The notes under the pieces are model-generated. The model had not been told where the DNA came from, did no database searches, and saw only the letters and a list, made by a program, of their open reading frames with translations. Below are positions 13,444 through 26,357 of a DNA stretch of 64,000 bases, piece after piece; the first letter of the stretch is position 1; the number at the start of each line of letters is the position of its first letter. The DNA comes from Casuarina equisetifolia (lineage: Eukaryota; Streptophyta; Magnoliopsida; Fagales; Casuarinaceae): positions 23,835,884 through 23,899,883 of the forward strand of contig CM052356.1 of the NCBI GenBank assembly GCA_028551475.1, in the 5' to 3' direction. Position numbers and translations under genes: made by a program.

Positions 13444-13700
13444 GATTGCTTGAGTGCCCTTCGTCCTAAAGCAAATCCTAGAATACTTTTTACAAAGCAA
13501 AAGCTCTCTCGGTTGCCTGCAGGAGACACAGCAAAAGAGAGAGACCGAAAGGATGATGCGTTGCAGAGGCAAATCATACATTGAAATAAGTGCTCCACAC
13601 GTATATATAGGGAGGCTACCGGGGATTTGATTTCTCAAAAAAAAGAAAAAAAAAAAGGATAATAAAATTTCTGGGATGCGACTGTTGGTTGCTACGTTTC
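13444..13700 (-). promoter_or_regulatory. LAR core promoter and 5' leader
   Basis: Read on the minus strand, a CTATATATAC TATA box lies at 13601-13610, about 160 bp upstream of the LAR ATG. That would place transcription start near 13570 and give a leader of about 130 nt. Further upstream, the complement of 13684-13691 reads CAACCAAC, which resembles the AC-type sites bound by R2R3-MYB proanthocyanidin regulators. The TATA box is seen directly; MYB control is inferred. Confidence 0.55.
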
Positions 13701-16700
13701 TAGCTACCGTTCAGCGCAGCACAGTTCTATTGCATCGCCGGTGGCGATGGTGATGTTGTGAAGAACCCTCATCTGTTGACTTTTAGCTCACCCACACACT
13801 CTTGACGCCTTTGACTGATTGCTGAGAAGCAGGAATCTCGTGCAAGTGACTCCTCCAGATGTTGCGTAAGTAGCAATCCCAGCCCAAATAACTCTTTAAT
13901 CTTTCAAGGCGACTTTTTTTAAGTCACCACGGAGTTACTGCCGAGGGTGATCAGTCATATGACAAATTCTGGAGTTACTTTACTTTGAAGCAGCCCATTT
14001 CTTCACCACTGTTTGGGAATCTACTTGAAATGCGTCACCTCGACAACGTGATTGCTGATGGTCAGTTTGGGTCACCAGAATTTAGTCATTTGACTTCCTG
14101 CGAAATTAAGCAACCATCTTCACCACAAACTTTCGGATTACGGCTCACCACTTTCTCATCTTGGAAATATGTTGTTCCACAGACTTAGGTGATATCTGTT
14201 CTTTCTGCATCTGAACAATCAAATTTAAAACTTGTTTGTTTGGAACGCCTCCTACGAACCAAACACTGCACATGTTTGCAGCTGTCAAGAGTGTTTTCAA
14301 ATTTAATGGCTTCCACTGACTATAATGTCTGGGGATAAGAGGGAACATTGATGGCCCCTCCGACCTCATGAATGGCCTAGCCGTGAATATGTGAAAGTCG
14401 TCTGTTGTAGAGTACTAGCACTACTTTCATCAAGCCCTGTTGGATTTACGGGTTGGGGCTTCATGCATTTACTGGAAAATCTCATTAGCCGCTTTTCTTG
14501 TAGTCCCTTGCAATCCTTCCAAACAAGATATTTGTCCCATGAAGACAAGAACATGGAACAAACTGGATTGATTGATTGATTGACAAGTAGTCCATCCGAG
14601 GGCAAGAAGTGGGGATGTCTGATGCTTCAACACCGTAATCAATGGGCCAGCACCACTGGAGGATCTGGCAGTGATCATAAAAGCAGAGGAGCTGATCCCA
14701 ATAAAACGAAGGAAAAGAAATGGAAGTGGATGATGCTTCAACATCGTGATCAATTGGCAAGCACGCTCTCGGGGGATCTGGTAGTGATCATAAAAGCAGA
14801 GGGTCCCAATTAAATGAAGGAAAATTACTGGAAATGGATAATAGCTTGGATGTCCCGAAGACTAGATATTTGCCAAATTACTCACTTTAATTAGCAGATA
14901 ACAAGAGCTTGCTTTTGTCAGAAGCCCTTTTCAATTGCAGCACACCGAGAACAACGTAGGAGCTGTTCTATTTTCGTTGTTTGGTCCCTTTCTTTTGCTT
15001 TTCCTTGCCAAAGTAACATCTGAGGCATGCCAAACATTATTTCCGAAACAAAATCGCGTCCAAATTCGATTTGTGCGATCTATATTGACAACGATTTCAT
15101 TTCAAGAATAAAATATATAATTTTTATATATCCTTTTACACTGTCGGCGGAGGCAAGAATGACTATTTATCCTCTCGACACTATCTTCCGTTTGTGACAA
15201 AAGATGCATGCTATTTGCTTTTCTCTTTTTGCTTGTCAAGGCAAAAGCAAAGCTTAAGGTCAAAAAACGAAGGATTTGTGAGGAACAAAAACAGGAAACA
15301 GCGAGGAAAACAACGACATATAGACTTTACTGTAGCTTTGCACACTGTAAATCTTGATGTTCCTATCTGGGTGGAAAGGGGTCGCCTTGATTCATCCGAG
15401 TTCATTCCAGAGAGAAAATTCCAATTCCAATTTCAAGTTTCGTACTCCAGAAATGATTAAGCTTGGACTCTTCTGCTGATAACAATTAAACAACTAACAA
15501 GGAACCGGGTCTCGGTAAAAATCAAAGAAAAGATTCCATGTAGGGACTCGAGACCAAGTACTACGACGCTACACCAACGTTCTTGCTCAGCTAACTTTGG
15601 CATTTTGTCAAACAACACCACTTAGTCCAAAATATTCGTGGAACACACTGAAATTAGCTTGACTAATTTGGTGCCTTAGAGGAGATTTCCTGTTGTTGAC
15701 AGGGATAACTTTGATTATAAACTCCAGCGCCCAAGCGACATAAAGCTGAGTAAGAAAATACAACTTGGAGATTTTTTATTTTTTATTTTTTATTTTTTTA
15801 ACAATTTGCAGATTGAAGGAGGATCTTATCGATCTTGTCCACTCGGTCAATATTTTTGTTTCATCTGGAGCATCATTAATGAACAGGAGGAGCTGTTATG
15901 AAGTTCCATATTTCATGTTTCTCGTCTAAGCATGTTCCTGTTTGACGTTATATTCTAATGAATGTGGGCTTTTCCCGATGTGGTGGTTTCTCCGCCACAT
16001 ACGTCTCCTAGAAAGACCAAAGAAGAAACTTGTCCTTGTCACGTCACTAATAACCATAAAAAGGGGTTTCTTTATATAACTTGTGGGACTGGTTGGTAGG
16101 TGACACCCAGCTAGATATTTTGAATTGCTAAGTAAGATCGAATCGCATCAATCGTTGCTTCTTATCGTGCTGTGCTCATTTGGTTTATTTCTTGGACAAT
16201 AATTTTTGTTTTTGAGTGTAGTATCATCCCATCGTCCAAGAAAAATTATATGGTTTTACAATTGCATATGCCGAACTCGTGTAAACAAAGCATATTTGCT
16301 TCTCGAGGTTGGATATGTCCCAAGTTAATGCGTAGATATTCAAGTAGTGTCTGTTTCTCGCTTTCTGCACCTCCGAAATTAGCCATTGCCTGATACACAG
16401 TCCAAGCATGTGAAACCAGACATCAACAGTTAAAGTGCACGGTTTACAGAGTAATTAAATATATACATCCCTGCGATCCGAGTCTTCAAAACTAACGACA
16501 AGAGATGAAACCAAACAGCAGAACGAACAAATCAAAATGCTTTTACGTATTATTTTAGATTAGGCGATGATCCAGGACTTTTAGCAAACCACGTTGAGTA
16601 TTCATGCCGTCCAAGTTTCAATGGGAGACTTGAAGGAAGAGAAATCCTTGACTAGAAAAAAAACTTGGAACACTGTATTTTCCAAGTGACACCGAAGGAG

Positions 16701-18770
16701 GAGAGGATCTTGGGAGCCGAAGCTTCGAAATTTACGGACCTCATGTCTTTTTCTTCAACAAGAAAAGGTTAACTATGAACCCAGAACTACATGCGTGGAG
16801 AATTAGGACGTTATCGTGAGTGGTGAGAATGTGCTTAGTCTGACAAGAAAACATGGTACCATCGTTGCCAAAGCTTTCTTGTTTGTTCCACGATTTCCTT
16901 GCGCATTTGGTTTTGGACAAATCATCAAGGTCGGTAGGATTCCATCTTGTCACGGAAACTTGTAGCGTCCGAGGAGAAGGATTTGGAAGTATGAGCAAGT
17001 TAACTTAAGGTTCCTAAGCAAACCACACGCTTAGTTTAACTTGTAATAATTGAGACCCAAAGAGCACGCTTTCAAAAAGTTATTTTTCCACTTGTTTCAT
17101 GTGAAGTTTGAGGTTTCCCACGTCACAACTGGGACACGAAGCAGGAAGCTGGAAGCAACTCTGGTCGCATGGCCAGCTATAGAAGTTTCAGAGAACAGAA
17201 TGAGTTGTGAGACCAGCTGCATGCCCAAGTAGAGCTGCTTTGAACTCAAGTTGGTAGCCAAGAGGTAAAGTTACTGGTGCATGACCCTTGAGGAACTCAT
17301 CCCCTCCTCTCCCCTCCCTAAATTCTTAACCAAGAAAATCAGAAAGATAGAACTGCATTTGTAAGTAGAATTGAGGACGTTACTCCTGCAGGAAACCAAA
17401 GCGTGAGGAAGTCATCAAATGGGTTGATGCCATCCAAACACTTTCCGTCCCTTTTGGTTATCACAACTTCAAAAAAAAAACCCTTGGATCCAAGATTCAC
17501 CCATTTCACCTAACAAAAGGAGCCGCGGTGAGAACTGGGGGAGGAATTCAAATAATACACGATCTTATTTCTGCAATCCCAATTGCACGAAGAATAATAA
17601 AAGTAGCCGACTGAAACCATGGCTGTCGAATCTCCGAGGATCCTTACAAGAATGAGCAACTGTTCAGAAAAGTCCTCCCACATTATCTCGTAGCGACACT
17701 TTGTCTTTATTCAACAGCTTGAGCTGGAGTTTGGGTTTGTTTATTGGGGTTCCAGGGGACGTGATTAGCGATGGGCATATACTAGTGGATTGTCAAGAGT
17801 TGGAGCGCCATTTGGTGAAACTCTTATCGTCGCGACAACTAACCTTCTTTGGTATGACCATCGGTTCATGCTTCGAATAGAAGTAGGGCACCACGATCCA
17901 GATGTCCTGTTTGGGATGGCGACTTTTGGTGATGGTTGAGTGATTCAATTAGTTAAGCAGGCACAGGGCTACTTGATTACTTAACCTAATTGGACTAAAA
18001 TTCATGGTTTAAGGTTGACGACAACCTTGGTATTGTGATTACCAATAATGGAAGTGGTTTTCTTTGCTCCAGTCATTCACGTGATGGAATAGAAAAGGGT
18101 AAAACAAGGTCCAGCAGATTCGACAAATCTGCTACCCATTAATTAGATTCGCATATACGGGAATCCAAAACCAGACGCGTTGATATTCGCCCTTTAGGAA
18201 CGAGGATGATCTGTCCTTCAAGAAAGAGTTTCATGGCATTTTCATGAACAACTTTCCCCGCCCTTTTACTGACCAAAAATAATTTAACACTTGTTTGCGA
18301 AGCATGGCCCTCGTATCCTGCCTACATGATACTAACAACAGACAAGCTTTAAACCAAGGAAGCACCACTAATGAATGAAAGTAAACAAAACAGGTGAAGA
18401 GTATCATCAAGGGTCCACGGCTTTTGAAATGATAAAATAAACCATATTATTGCCTCTCGCAAAATTAGGCACCGTTCAATTCCAAATTCCCCAAACAATA
18501 ATGGCACGTAAGCTCAAGCTATATCGCCCGGTACAAATGGGGAGAAATTTGAATCCCTTCTCGGGTTTCAAGGTCAAGACAGTAACGAACTCGTTCAAAG
18601 CATCCGAGAGGACAGATTCCTTCCTTGATATTTACAGGATGCGGTGCTTGCTTGAAGTCCGATATATGGCTCCAGTCTCTATATTTCTTGAGAGGAACCC
18701 ACCAATCTTTAGCTCATGAGCAAGCCTAGTATTCTATCTCTGCCAACACGAGAGAAGCTTCTCACAAATA
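13701..18770. other. Spacer between LAR and ILP1
   Basis: About 5 kb lies between the 5' side of LAR and the 3' end of ILP1. Only small unrelated ORFs occur, none of which I recognise. Apart from the tandem duplication at 14621-14839, I see no RNA gene or intact transposon. The last few hundred bases probably include the ILP1 3' UTR. Confidence 0.5.
14621..14839. repeat. Imperfect 111-bp tandem duplication
   Basis: Two adjacent copies start with GATGCTTCAACA at 14621 and 14732. Both contain CAGTGATCATAAAAGCAGAG or a one-base variant of it, and both end GGAAGTGGAT or GGAAATGGAT. The copies differ by scattered substitutions and short indels. The 20-odd bases before the first copy resemble the end of a unit, suggesting a remnant third copy. 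The repeat lies about 1.2 kb upstream of LAR. Confidence 0.8.
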
Positions 18771-21700
18771 TTATAATGCCTCCTTGAGATGGAAGGTCTT
18801 AGCAAGGTCCCTAGCATTATCATATTCATTGAGCTCAACCAGCATCTTCTTCAATCGCCGTGCAAGTCCACCTGTCTCACTGTCGGTGATACCCATCGCT
18901 TGCTTTTTTTCCAATATCTTTCCAAGTAACAGCACGAAATCCACCAATGGCTGCAACCTGTGGCTGGACATTGGGAGCAAAAGAAATCAACAACAACAAC
19001 TCATTTCATAAATTTAGTGGGTCAGAATACCTCTAAGATAGCAATAAAAGGAACAAATAGATAGAATTGTCGGACATCATAGAGTAGGTATATGGGCATT
19101 CCAAAAGAGCGCTACAAAGTTTGATACTTGGATGTTTCCTACATCTCATCTTTCATTTATTTTCTGTCTTCTTTTTAACTTTCTCACGAAATCCGGATCA
19201 GAACTAGACCTAAGGAAGTATAAAAACCAACAAACAAAAGGGGAAAGAGACAGGCTCCTTAATCTCTAACTATGATAACTGCACAAGCGCATATCATTAT
19301 TCAAAACGATGACAAGTTACTAGCAATAACCAGCCTATAGCAGTAATGTGAAAAGCAAGCAATTAATATATGCATCTTCGCAAAACAATTGTCCAGTTCA
19401 CCCTTTTCTCGGCCTTACACTTTTAGTTTAAGCCCAAACCTTACAGCCAATCCAAAAGCCCAAAAACCAGCATGATGTCGCATTGTGCGTGGACCAGGTT
19501 ACTCTGAGGTATTAAAGTAACAGCAAAAGCAACTAAAACTGAAGGTCCCCCTTTAATTATTTAAAAAAAAAAAAAAAAGAGAAAATAACAAAAGAATCAT
19601 GAAAGAAACAACTTCAGCTGGTCCAGTGAAATGGGAACGAATAAATGACTACACAAAGCAGAAAGTCACATAGACAATCTAATTCATACCACCATACATT
19701 GACAAATAATACAGAAGGAACCAATATAAGGATCAGTAACTCCGAGCACAGAAAAACTTCCATCAAAGCAAAGTAGATGAGGAGACAAATCTCAAAGAGA
19801 GAATAGTTAACTAGGACAATCCAAAAGGCAGAAGGGGATGATTTTCGGTACCTGCGTCCCCCTGTAACATTTGGACCTGTCCAAACACCAGATAGCGCAG
19901 CAACGATCCTTTCAGTTCTTGTGATGGCATCATGAACATTCGTCGCAATGCTTCGAACATGAGGAAGTACTTTTCCACACAAAAGCTCCTCAAGAGCAAG
20001 TTTCTCCAGAACTTGCAAAGCAAGAACATCCTTCCACAAACAAATATTTCTTAGCAACCGAACAGACATTCCAAATCGATATGCTGCAACTCGTGCAGCA
20101 CCTGGCACAGCCTTCAATACAAGTGGGCTCCATGTTGGGACCTATGAAATGGACATGATAGGAGAATCAATATTAAAGGCAATGGAGTTCAAATGTCATC
20201 AATTCTTTCATTAGCAGAGAAGAAAAAGCAATATCCAATAATGAAGGACAAATATTACAAATCCTTGCATGCATATGTATGTCTTAAATGTTAGAATACG
20301 TATGTCTGTGCATGCATTTAGTCCATTTTTATGCAAAAACTTTGAAACTAGACTTTCATAGTTCAAAAGCCATACCGTAATATTGGCAATAGCCTTAGCT
20401 AGACAAGTGCGAATAGCAGCTAATAAATCTGAAAGTCTGGAAGCCGGAACATAATTTATAACCAAACTTGTGGCAGTAACTGCATTTTTTGTCTCTCGCG
20501 TGCTGAGTATGTCCCAGCAGTGGGCAATTTCATGATGCAAAATGGGTAGGGCCACCTTTTCCACCAATTCAGGGACAAGATTAGCATCAGCGTCATCAGA
20601 TGCAAAATCAATCCCATTGGCCAGCGAACCATAATCAAATAACAATGAATGCCTGAAGAAGGGAAGAGATATTCAAATAAACAAACAGTTAAAAAACATA
20701 TATCTATGCATAGTTTGGGTTATTTTAAAGATGAAGATCAGTGTGGCCAATGCCTCAACCAAGCAAGTCTAACCCATCTAGAGAAGCGATTGGTCACATA
20801 CCATTTCATATCAAAAAAGTCTACGTCCTCATGTAGTGGGTCCCACTTCAACAGCTCCAGTCTCACATACGGGGAAAAAATAGCAGGAACACTTAATGAC
20901 ATGTAAGCATCACGGTAACTAGATGAATAATCTCTCTTCCATTTTTCAAATCTTTCTTTAACTGCTGAAAGTTGGGAATACTCCTCTGCAGCATCACTGA
21001 AAATTTGATCAGCAGTCTGCAGTAACAATTTACGGTGATGTTGGTATGCTGTACTCTCACTATCACTCTCATCGGAGCTTGACTCGCCTTCTATTCTTTG
21101 ATTGGGACTGTCCACATCCATGGATGATATTCTCTTTGAATCAAACCTAGCTTTCCTGCACTCAGCCCTCCGTGTCATATCCATTGTTTTCTGCAGGTTT
21201 ATGTCTCTACCAAATTCATCAAGCTTTACTGGCAGATTTGTCTGCTCTCTTACAGCAACTGATGCAGCCTGGGCAGCAGCGCGGGCTGCAGCAATCATTT
21301 CAGCACTGCTACCTCTTTGACTGAAAACAGACATCGCTGCACTCACAGCTGCTTCAACCTCCATCAGTTCATCATCATTATCAGCAGCCCGTCTTTCCAG
21401 GATAGCTGAAGTACGTTCTTCATTAAGTTTCTGCATCTGCTCTTCAAGCTCCTCTATGTAGGGAGCTTTATCCTGAAAGCAAAGGAAAAAGAGGACAACC
21501 ATGAACATGCCTATCTATAAACAAGGAAACTGAAGGAAGGAGGGGGGAGAAGAAAAGTTTCAACAGAACACTGTTCTAATTCCTGTAAAGGACGACAGTT
21601 AGAAAGAATAAATGCAAAGACAATGGGCCTGTATGATGCAAGTGGTAATCAAAGCCTTTGTTTTCTCTACTAGTAAGTCAAAAAGGTATCTGGTATATAT

Positions 21701-24700
21701 GGGATTATTCATTTACCTAATTCTCAAGAAGGATGTTACTCACACTATTTTTACCCCCAAAACAGTCAGTAATTCAGAAATAGAATTCCTTTGACCTTCT
21801 CGGAAGAAGCCAAGTTTCTGTGTTGTGGTTTGTTCCTTTTTCTTTTTTTTTTTTTTTTTTCTCCCTTGTGGACAGGCAGAAAGAGGTCAATTTACTCTAA
21901 TGAGTGTGAGCAAGTGGTACAGCGAGGGCTTTAAGGTAAATCATGACAGATCTCAGAGGACCCAGCCTCCGTATTTTACTCTCAGAAAGGCCAGAATAAT
22001 GAAGTCAAACGTATGAGGAATGTGGGAATATCACAATTGACATGACAAGTTAGATGTCACTGGTCTGTCAAGAACCAAATATATGTATCTAAAAATTATT
22101 CAGACAAGGATGTTGAAGCAAATAGGATAATATACAAGGAAAAAGAAAAATCCATTAAGGAGTTCGAGTTTGAGTTATCAATCAGAAACATGATTGACAA
22201 TGTTCTTGAGATGGTTCTGTCATGTTCAAAAACGCAAATGATCTGATCAGTAAAGTGAAAGACAAATATGTCAAGTAGGAAAAGACAATACACAAGAATG
22301 GAAAGAGACAAAGTGGATCCAGGCAGTGGTGAAGGATGAGGTACATGCAACCTATAATAGATAAATGGGAAAACAGGTCCTTGTTGACGACCAAAAGTAC
22401 TTAGAAAGTAAGGCTTTGTTGCTACTGTTACTTCAGATCCCAGTAATATAATGACTTTTATGAGTTGATGTATCAACTATTATCAATACTTCTTTGGGTG
22501 TCTATACCTTAAATACTACATTCTGATAAATTTGAAAGATTTGTCAAGTCAGTATATCACATCCAAACATTGGAAGTCCTATCATTCCTTTGCCTCAATA
22601 GTCCAATAAGATAAATTGAAATGGCATTCCAAATTACACAACTCCCATGTTTACTAATAACAACCTCTTCAGCGTCTCATTAAATCCATCACTGACTTAC
22701 CAATAAAACAAAATCCCAAACAAAGAAAATACAAGGGACTATAGATCTCTTGGTACCTCAATTTTGAGGTACCATACCAATAAAAGATATTCATGGAACA
22801 TGAACATAATTAGAACCTTTAAAAAAGTATATGCCTTTCATCTTGTACGAACCCTATTCTAAAAGGTCCAAAAAAACTTAAAACATGAATGTAAGAAATG
22901 CACGTTGAACATTTGTTGTCCTGTAGAAGACAAATAAATGAAATTGAAACATAAATATGCAGTATTTTTTTTTTTTTTTTTAAGTTTAAGATGACTTCAT
23001 ACCTGCAAAAAGTCACATATTACAGAAACAAAATGACGAAGCTTTTGCATGAAGATGAACTTCTCATTGGCAGCAGACAGAGACCTTTCAAGAGAAGTAA
23101 TATTTGAAAGTGATGCAGACAAATCATCATCAGTCTTTGTCAGTGACATGATGGTTCTACCATGAGATTCCTGCCAGGGAAAAGGGGAGGAAAAAAAAAA
23201 GGTTTAGAAGTATAGAGTTACGTACATTCATTAGAAGCATAAACCAGAGTTAGTATAGATCAAGCCGAAACTGAGTTTACACTAAAGGATAGTCATACAA
23301 GTTCTAGGCATATATACATATCTACCTACATATAAGTGTGTGCCAATGCCAAAATTCATACACAAAGAAACGTGTTAAATTAAGTTAAAAAAATGAAGCC
23401 ACCACTCTAGCAATATTTCAACTCAAAATCCAATTAACAAGAGGAGCTTTATTTACATGTATAAAAATATATTTACTTATTTTCTCTGGAATTTGACATT
23501 ATGTTTTTCTATAAAGCAATCCACTGGATGCTATTACATGCACCTTTAATGCCCCACCGTTGTACCAGCTGCCAAATAGTGCCTTCTCCCTAGCAAATTT
23601 ATGAGCTCCATACTCCAACTACCTGTTGGAGGCATCCACCAATTAGTTCCCTCCATATATCAATTTCTCTTTTCTTTGGCTTCAACTCATTATTCCATAT
23701 AACCACCCACTGGTCACTATTACCATGCATCAATAAAACCTAATCCAAGGCCAGTAGCCAACACAAGCTCTCAGGACATCTCCGACAATATCACGGATAA
23801 CTCCAGCAGTAACTATTGTATTGCAGTTTATGAAATGAATATTCAACTGCTACAAATGAATGCCAACAATTTGGCTGCACAACACAAACGCTAGATGGGT
23901 TTAAACACACAACCAGACTCCATCATATTCTCAGTTACCCCAAAGTTCAATCCTTTTTGTCTAACGAGAGACGAAGTAACAAAGAAATCCCATGCTATCT
24001 AGTAAAACTCCTCCCGCTTCCTGAACATCCAGCTAAAACCTAAAGTACTAGTAGTTGTCTATTTCAGCAGTGTTTCAATCTTCCATTCACCTGCTCAGCT
24101 AGAAGTTCAATGGCCATCTTCAACATATAATAAGCTCCAAGAACCTTTGCAAGTCCTCTTCACTGCTCATTATCGCCTGTATGCTCAGAGAATTCAAAAG
24201 AATAACTGCTTTGAATAGCATAACTTATATACGAGAGGGTTGAGTTATAATGCCCATGATTAGGTGTTCCTTGTAAAGAATTAGATGTGGGGTTTATCAT
24301 TCATCTACAGACGACTGCTAGGGATTGTACCCCTTAATGTCTGAGAAACTCTACTTTTTTTTTCCAAATCCACCCCCAACCCCCCAACCCCCAAAAGAAA
24401 AGAAAAAAAAAGTGAAGCATTTTTCTTTCTTTCTTTGTTTTTTATTTTTTCTCAAACTTTTTTCGTATCTCAAAGCTTCTGGCATGCAAAAAACCATTAA
24501 GGAAAGAAAAAAAACCAACTTATTCTAACCATAACAGCCACAAAAATAAAAACTAAACGCCCAGAAGAAACTAGAAATCACGTTCATAGCTTTATCATTT
24601 ATGAATCAGCGATGAGCTTGTAGCACACATCTTAATAATTACTTGTCAAACTTGCAAGCACTACATACCTAAGCTATTTTTCCCACGTTCTATTTGCAAA

Positions 24701-25884
24701 ATGGAATAAGCATTCAATACCTTAAGCCTCTTTACATTCTCCTGCAGAGCTTTCATCGCCAGCTCGGCTTGTTGCGGTACGGACATCGATGTATCCCATC
24801 CTTGCGAGGCTCCAATTGAGCCGCCTACGTTTGCCGCTCCCACCAAACTCGGCACGGTCGCCGGATAGACAGACTTATGCACCTGCACACTGTGGACCGG
24901 CGGAACAGCAGCAGTTACAGGGACTCTGCTAGTCCCATCGTCCATTCTCTTCCCCAACCCCTTCCGAACCTGCTCCTCCTCCCATATCTTCTCCTCCTCG
25001 TCCTCATCTTCGTCGCCGTTCTCACTACCCTTGGCAAAATGTACACCCATAGCCGTCTCGTCGCCATCGTTGTCCTCGAACACGCCCTTCTTCGTCTTTT
25101 TAGGATCTTCAGACTCAGTCTTCTTCTTATCCCCAAACATGGCGATTCGGCCCCGAAACTCAGGCTCCTCGTCACTCAGTCCCTCGGCCTCGCCATGATT
25201 GCTCCCTCCGTCCAATGAGATGTAATCTGGAGCGGCTGCGCGCGACTTCCGAAGCCGTTCCCGCTTTGCACGAATAGCATCGATGGTGGCCTGGTCGGGA
25301 ATCGACGAATCCTTGGGTTTCCCGATGCCCAAGGAAGCGAATCGGGTCTGAGCGTCGCTCCTCTCTCTGTTTTGTTCCTCTTCGTTGTCTTCCGATCCAT
25401 CGTCGTTTTGTTTGAGGGTTTGGGAGATAGCAGGGCGGTCGCGGTCGGAGGAGGATGAGGGTTTCAGTAGGCCTTTAAGGACGATGGCGGGCTCCGCGGA
25501 CGCGGGGCGAGAGGGGGCAAGGGTTCGGGTGTTCTTCTGGAGCTCGAGTAGTGCCTCTTTAGTGTAGATGCCGGCCTGAGGCTGCACATTGGAGGCGACG
25601 GAAGCTGATGACGAGTGGGCCTGTCGGTCGGTGCGGGAGGTTACCTTATGAGAGGAAGAAGAGAGCTTCGTCGAGCGCTTGGAGGAGGAGGAGGAGGCGG
25701 TGGCCGTAGAGCGAGAGGGGATTGGGGAGTCCTCATCGTCCGCGAAGCTAAGCAGCTTCTTGGGCTTAGGTTTGGGAGCGGGGGTTGTGCTCTTGGTGGT
25801 AACCTTGACGTCTTCATTGTGGGGGGCGTCGTCGTCGTTCTCCCCACCACGGCGGCGGAAGTTCCTTGCCCTGCTGCTGCTCAT
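18771..25884 (-). CDS. ILP1: ILP1-like GCFC-domain protein (PAXBP1/GCFC2 homologue)
   Basis: Six exons on the minus strand, in coding order 25884-24721, 23170-23003, 21472-20802, 20652-20376, 20141-19852 and 18957-18771, give 918 residues, against about 908 for Arabidopsis ILP1. Exon 1 (residues 1-388) is the low-complexity N-terminus: an MSSSRARNFRRR start, serine runs, acidic patches and the conserved WEEEQVRKG motif. Exons 2-3 are predicted coiled coil with an alanine-rich stretch. The later exons form the GCFC domain, containing WDPLHEDVDFFDMKW and HHEIAHCWDILSTRETKNAV. In Arabidopsis ILP1 is nuclear, lowers CYCA2 expression and ploidy control depends on it; it also works with NTR1 in spliceosome disassembly. 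Splice phases are all consistent. Its ATG is 473 bp from the divergent SOG1-like start. Confidence 0.95.
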
Positions 25885-26357
25885 GGCGGCGGTGGTGGGA
25901 GGTTCCCTCTGATGCGGGGCTTGAACTGGCTGAAGGTCGAGGCAAGTTAGATAGTTTGGGCTTTACTACCGGATTCAAGTCGGGTTGTACTTTATCGTTG
26001 GATCTGGATTCGGATTTTAAAGCCCAAAAGGAAAAATAGTAGAAAAAAAAAAAGATAAAAAAACCATGAAACCCTCGTCGACGTCGTTTTAAGCATCTAA
26101 ATCCCGAACTCCTGAGCCGCCGATGAGGGGTTTCTGGGAATGACGAAACAAGTCGACCAACCGGAAGACGACGCACAAAAACAAGTCGTACAAAAGAACA
26201 GTGACGCCCTTTCAAATTCCAAGTTTAAAGGGAAAAAAGGCAAACGGGGGAATCAGTGGTGATCTCCACTTATTTTCAGAAGTCGGGCATTCCCAGCAAG
26301 CCGCAGACGATAATCCTGGGTCTCTGATACTCCTTGAATTCGTCAACACCGCTCGCC
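25885..26357. promoter_or_regulatory. Shared divergent promoter of ILP1 and the SOG1-like gene
   Basis: Only 473 bp separate the two start codons, which read away from each other. Two site II-type hexamers, TGGGCT at 25957-25962 and AGCCCA at 26021-26026, and a telo box, AAACCCT at 26069-26075, are visible. Site II plus telo box is a known combination in promoters of proliferation-linked plant genes. No clear TATA box is seen on either side. Co-regulation of the two genes is inference. Confidence 0.6.
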
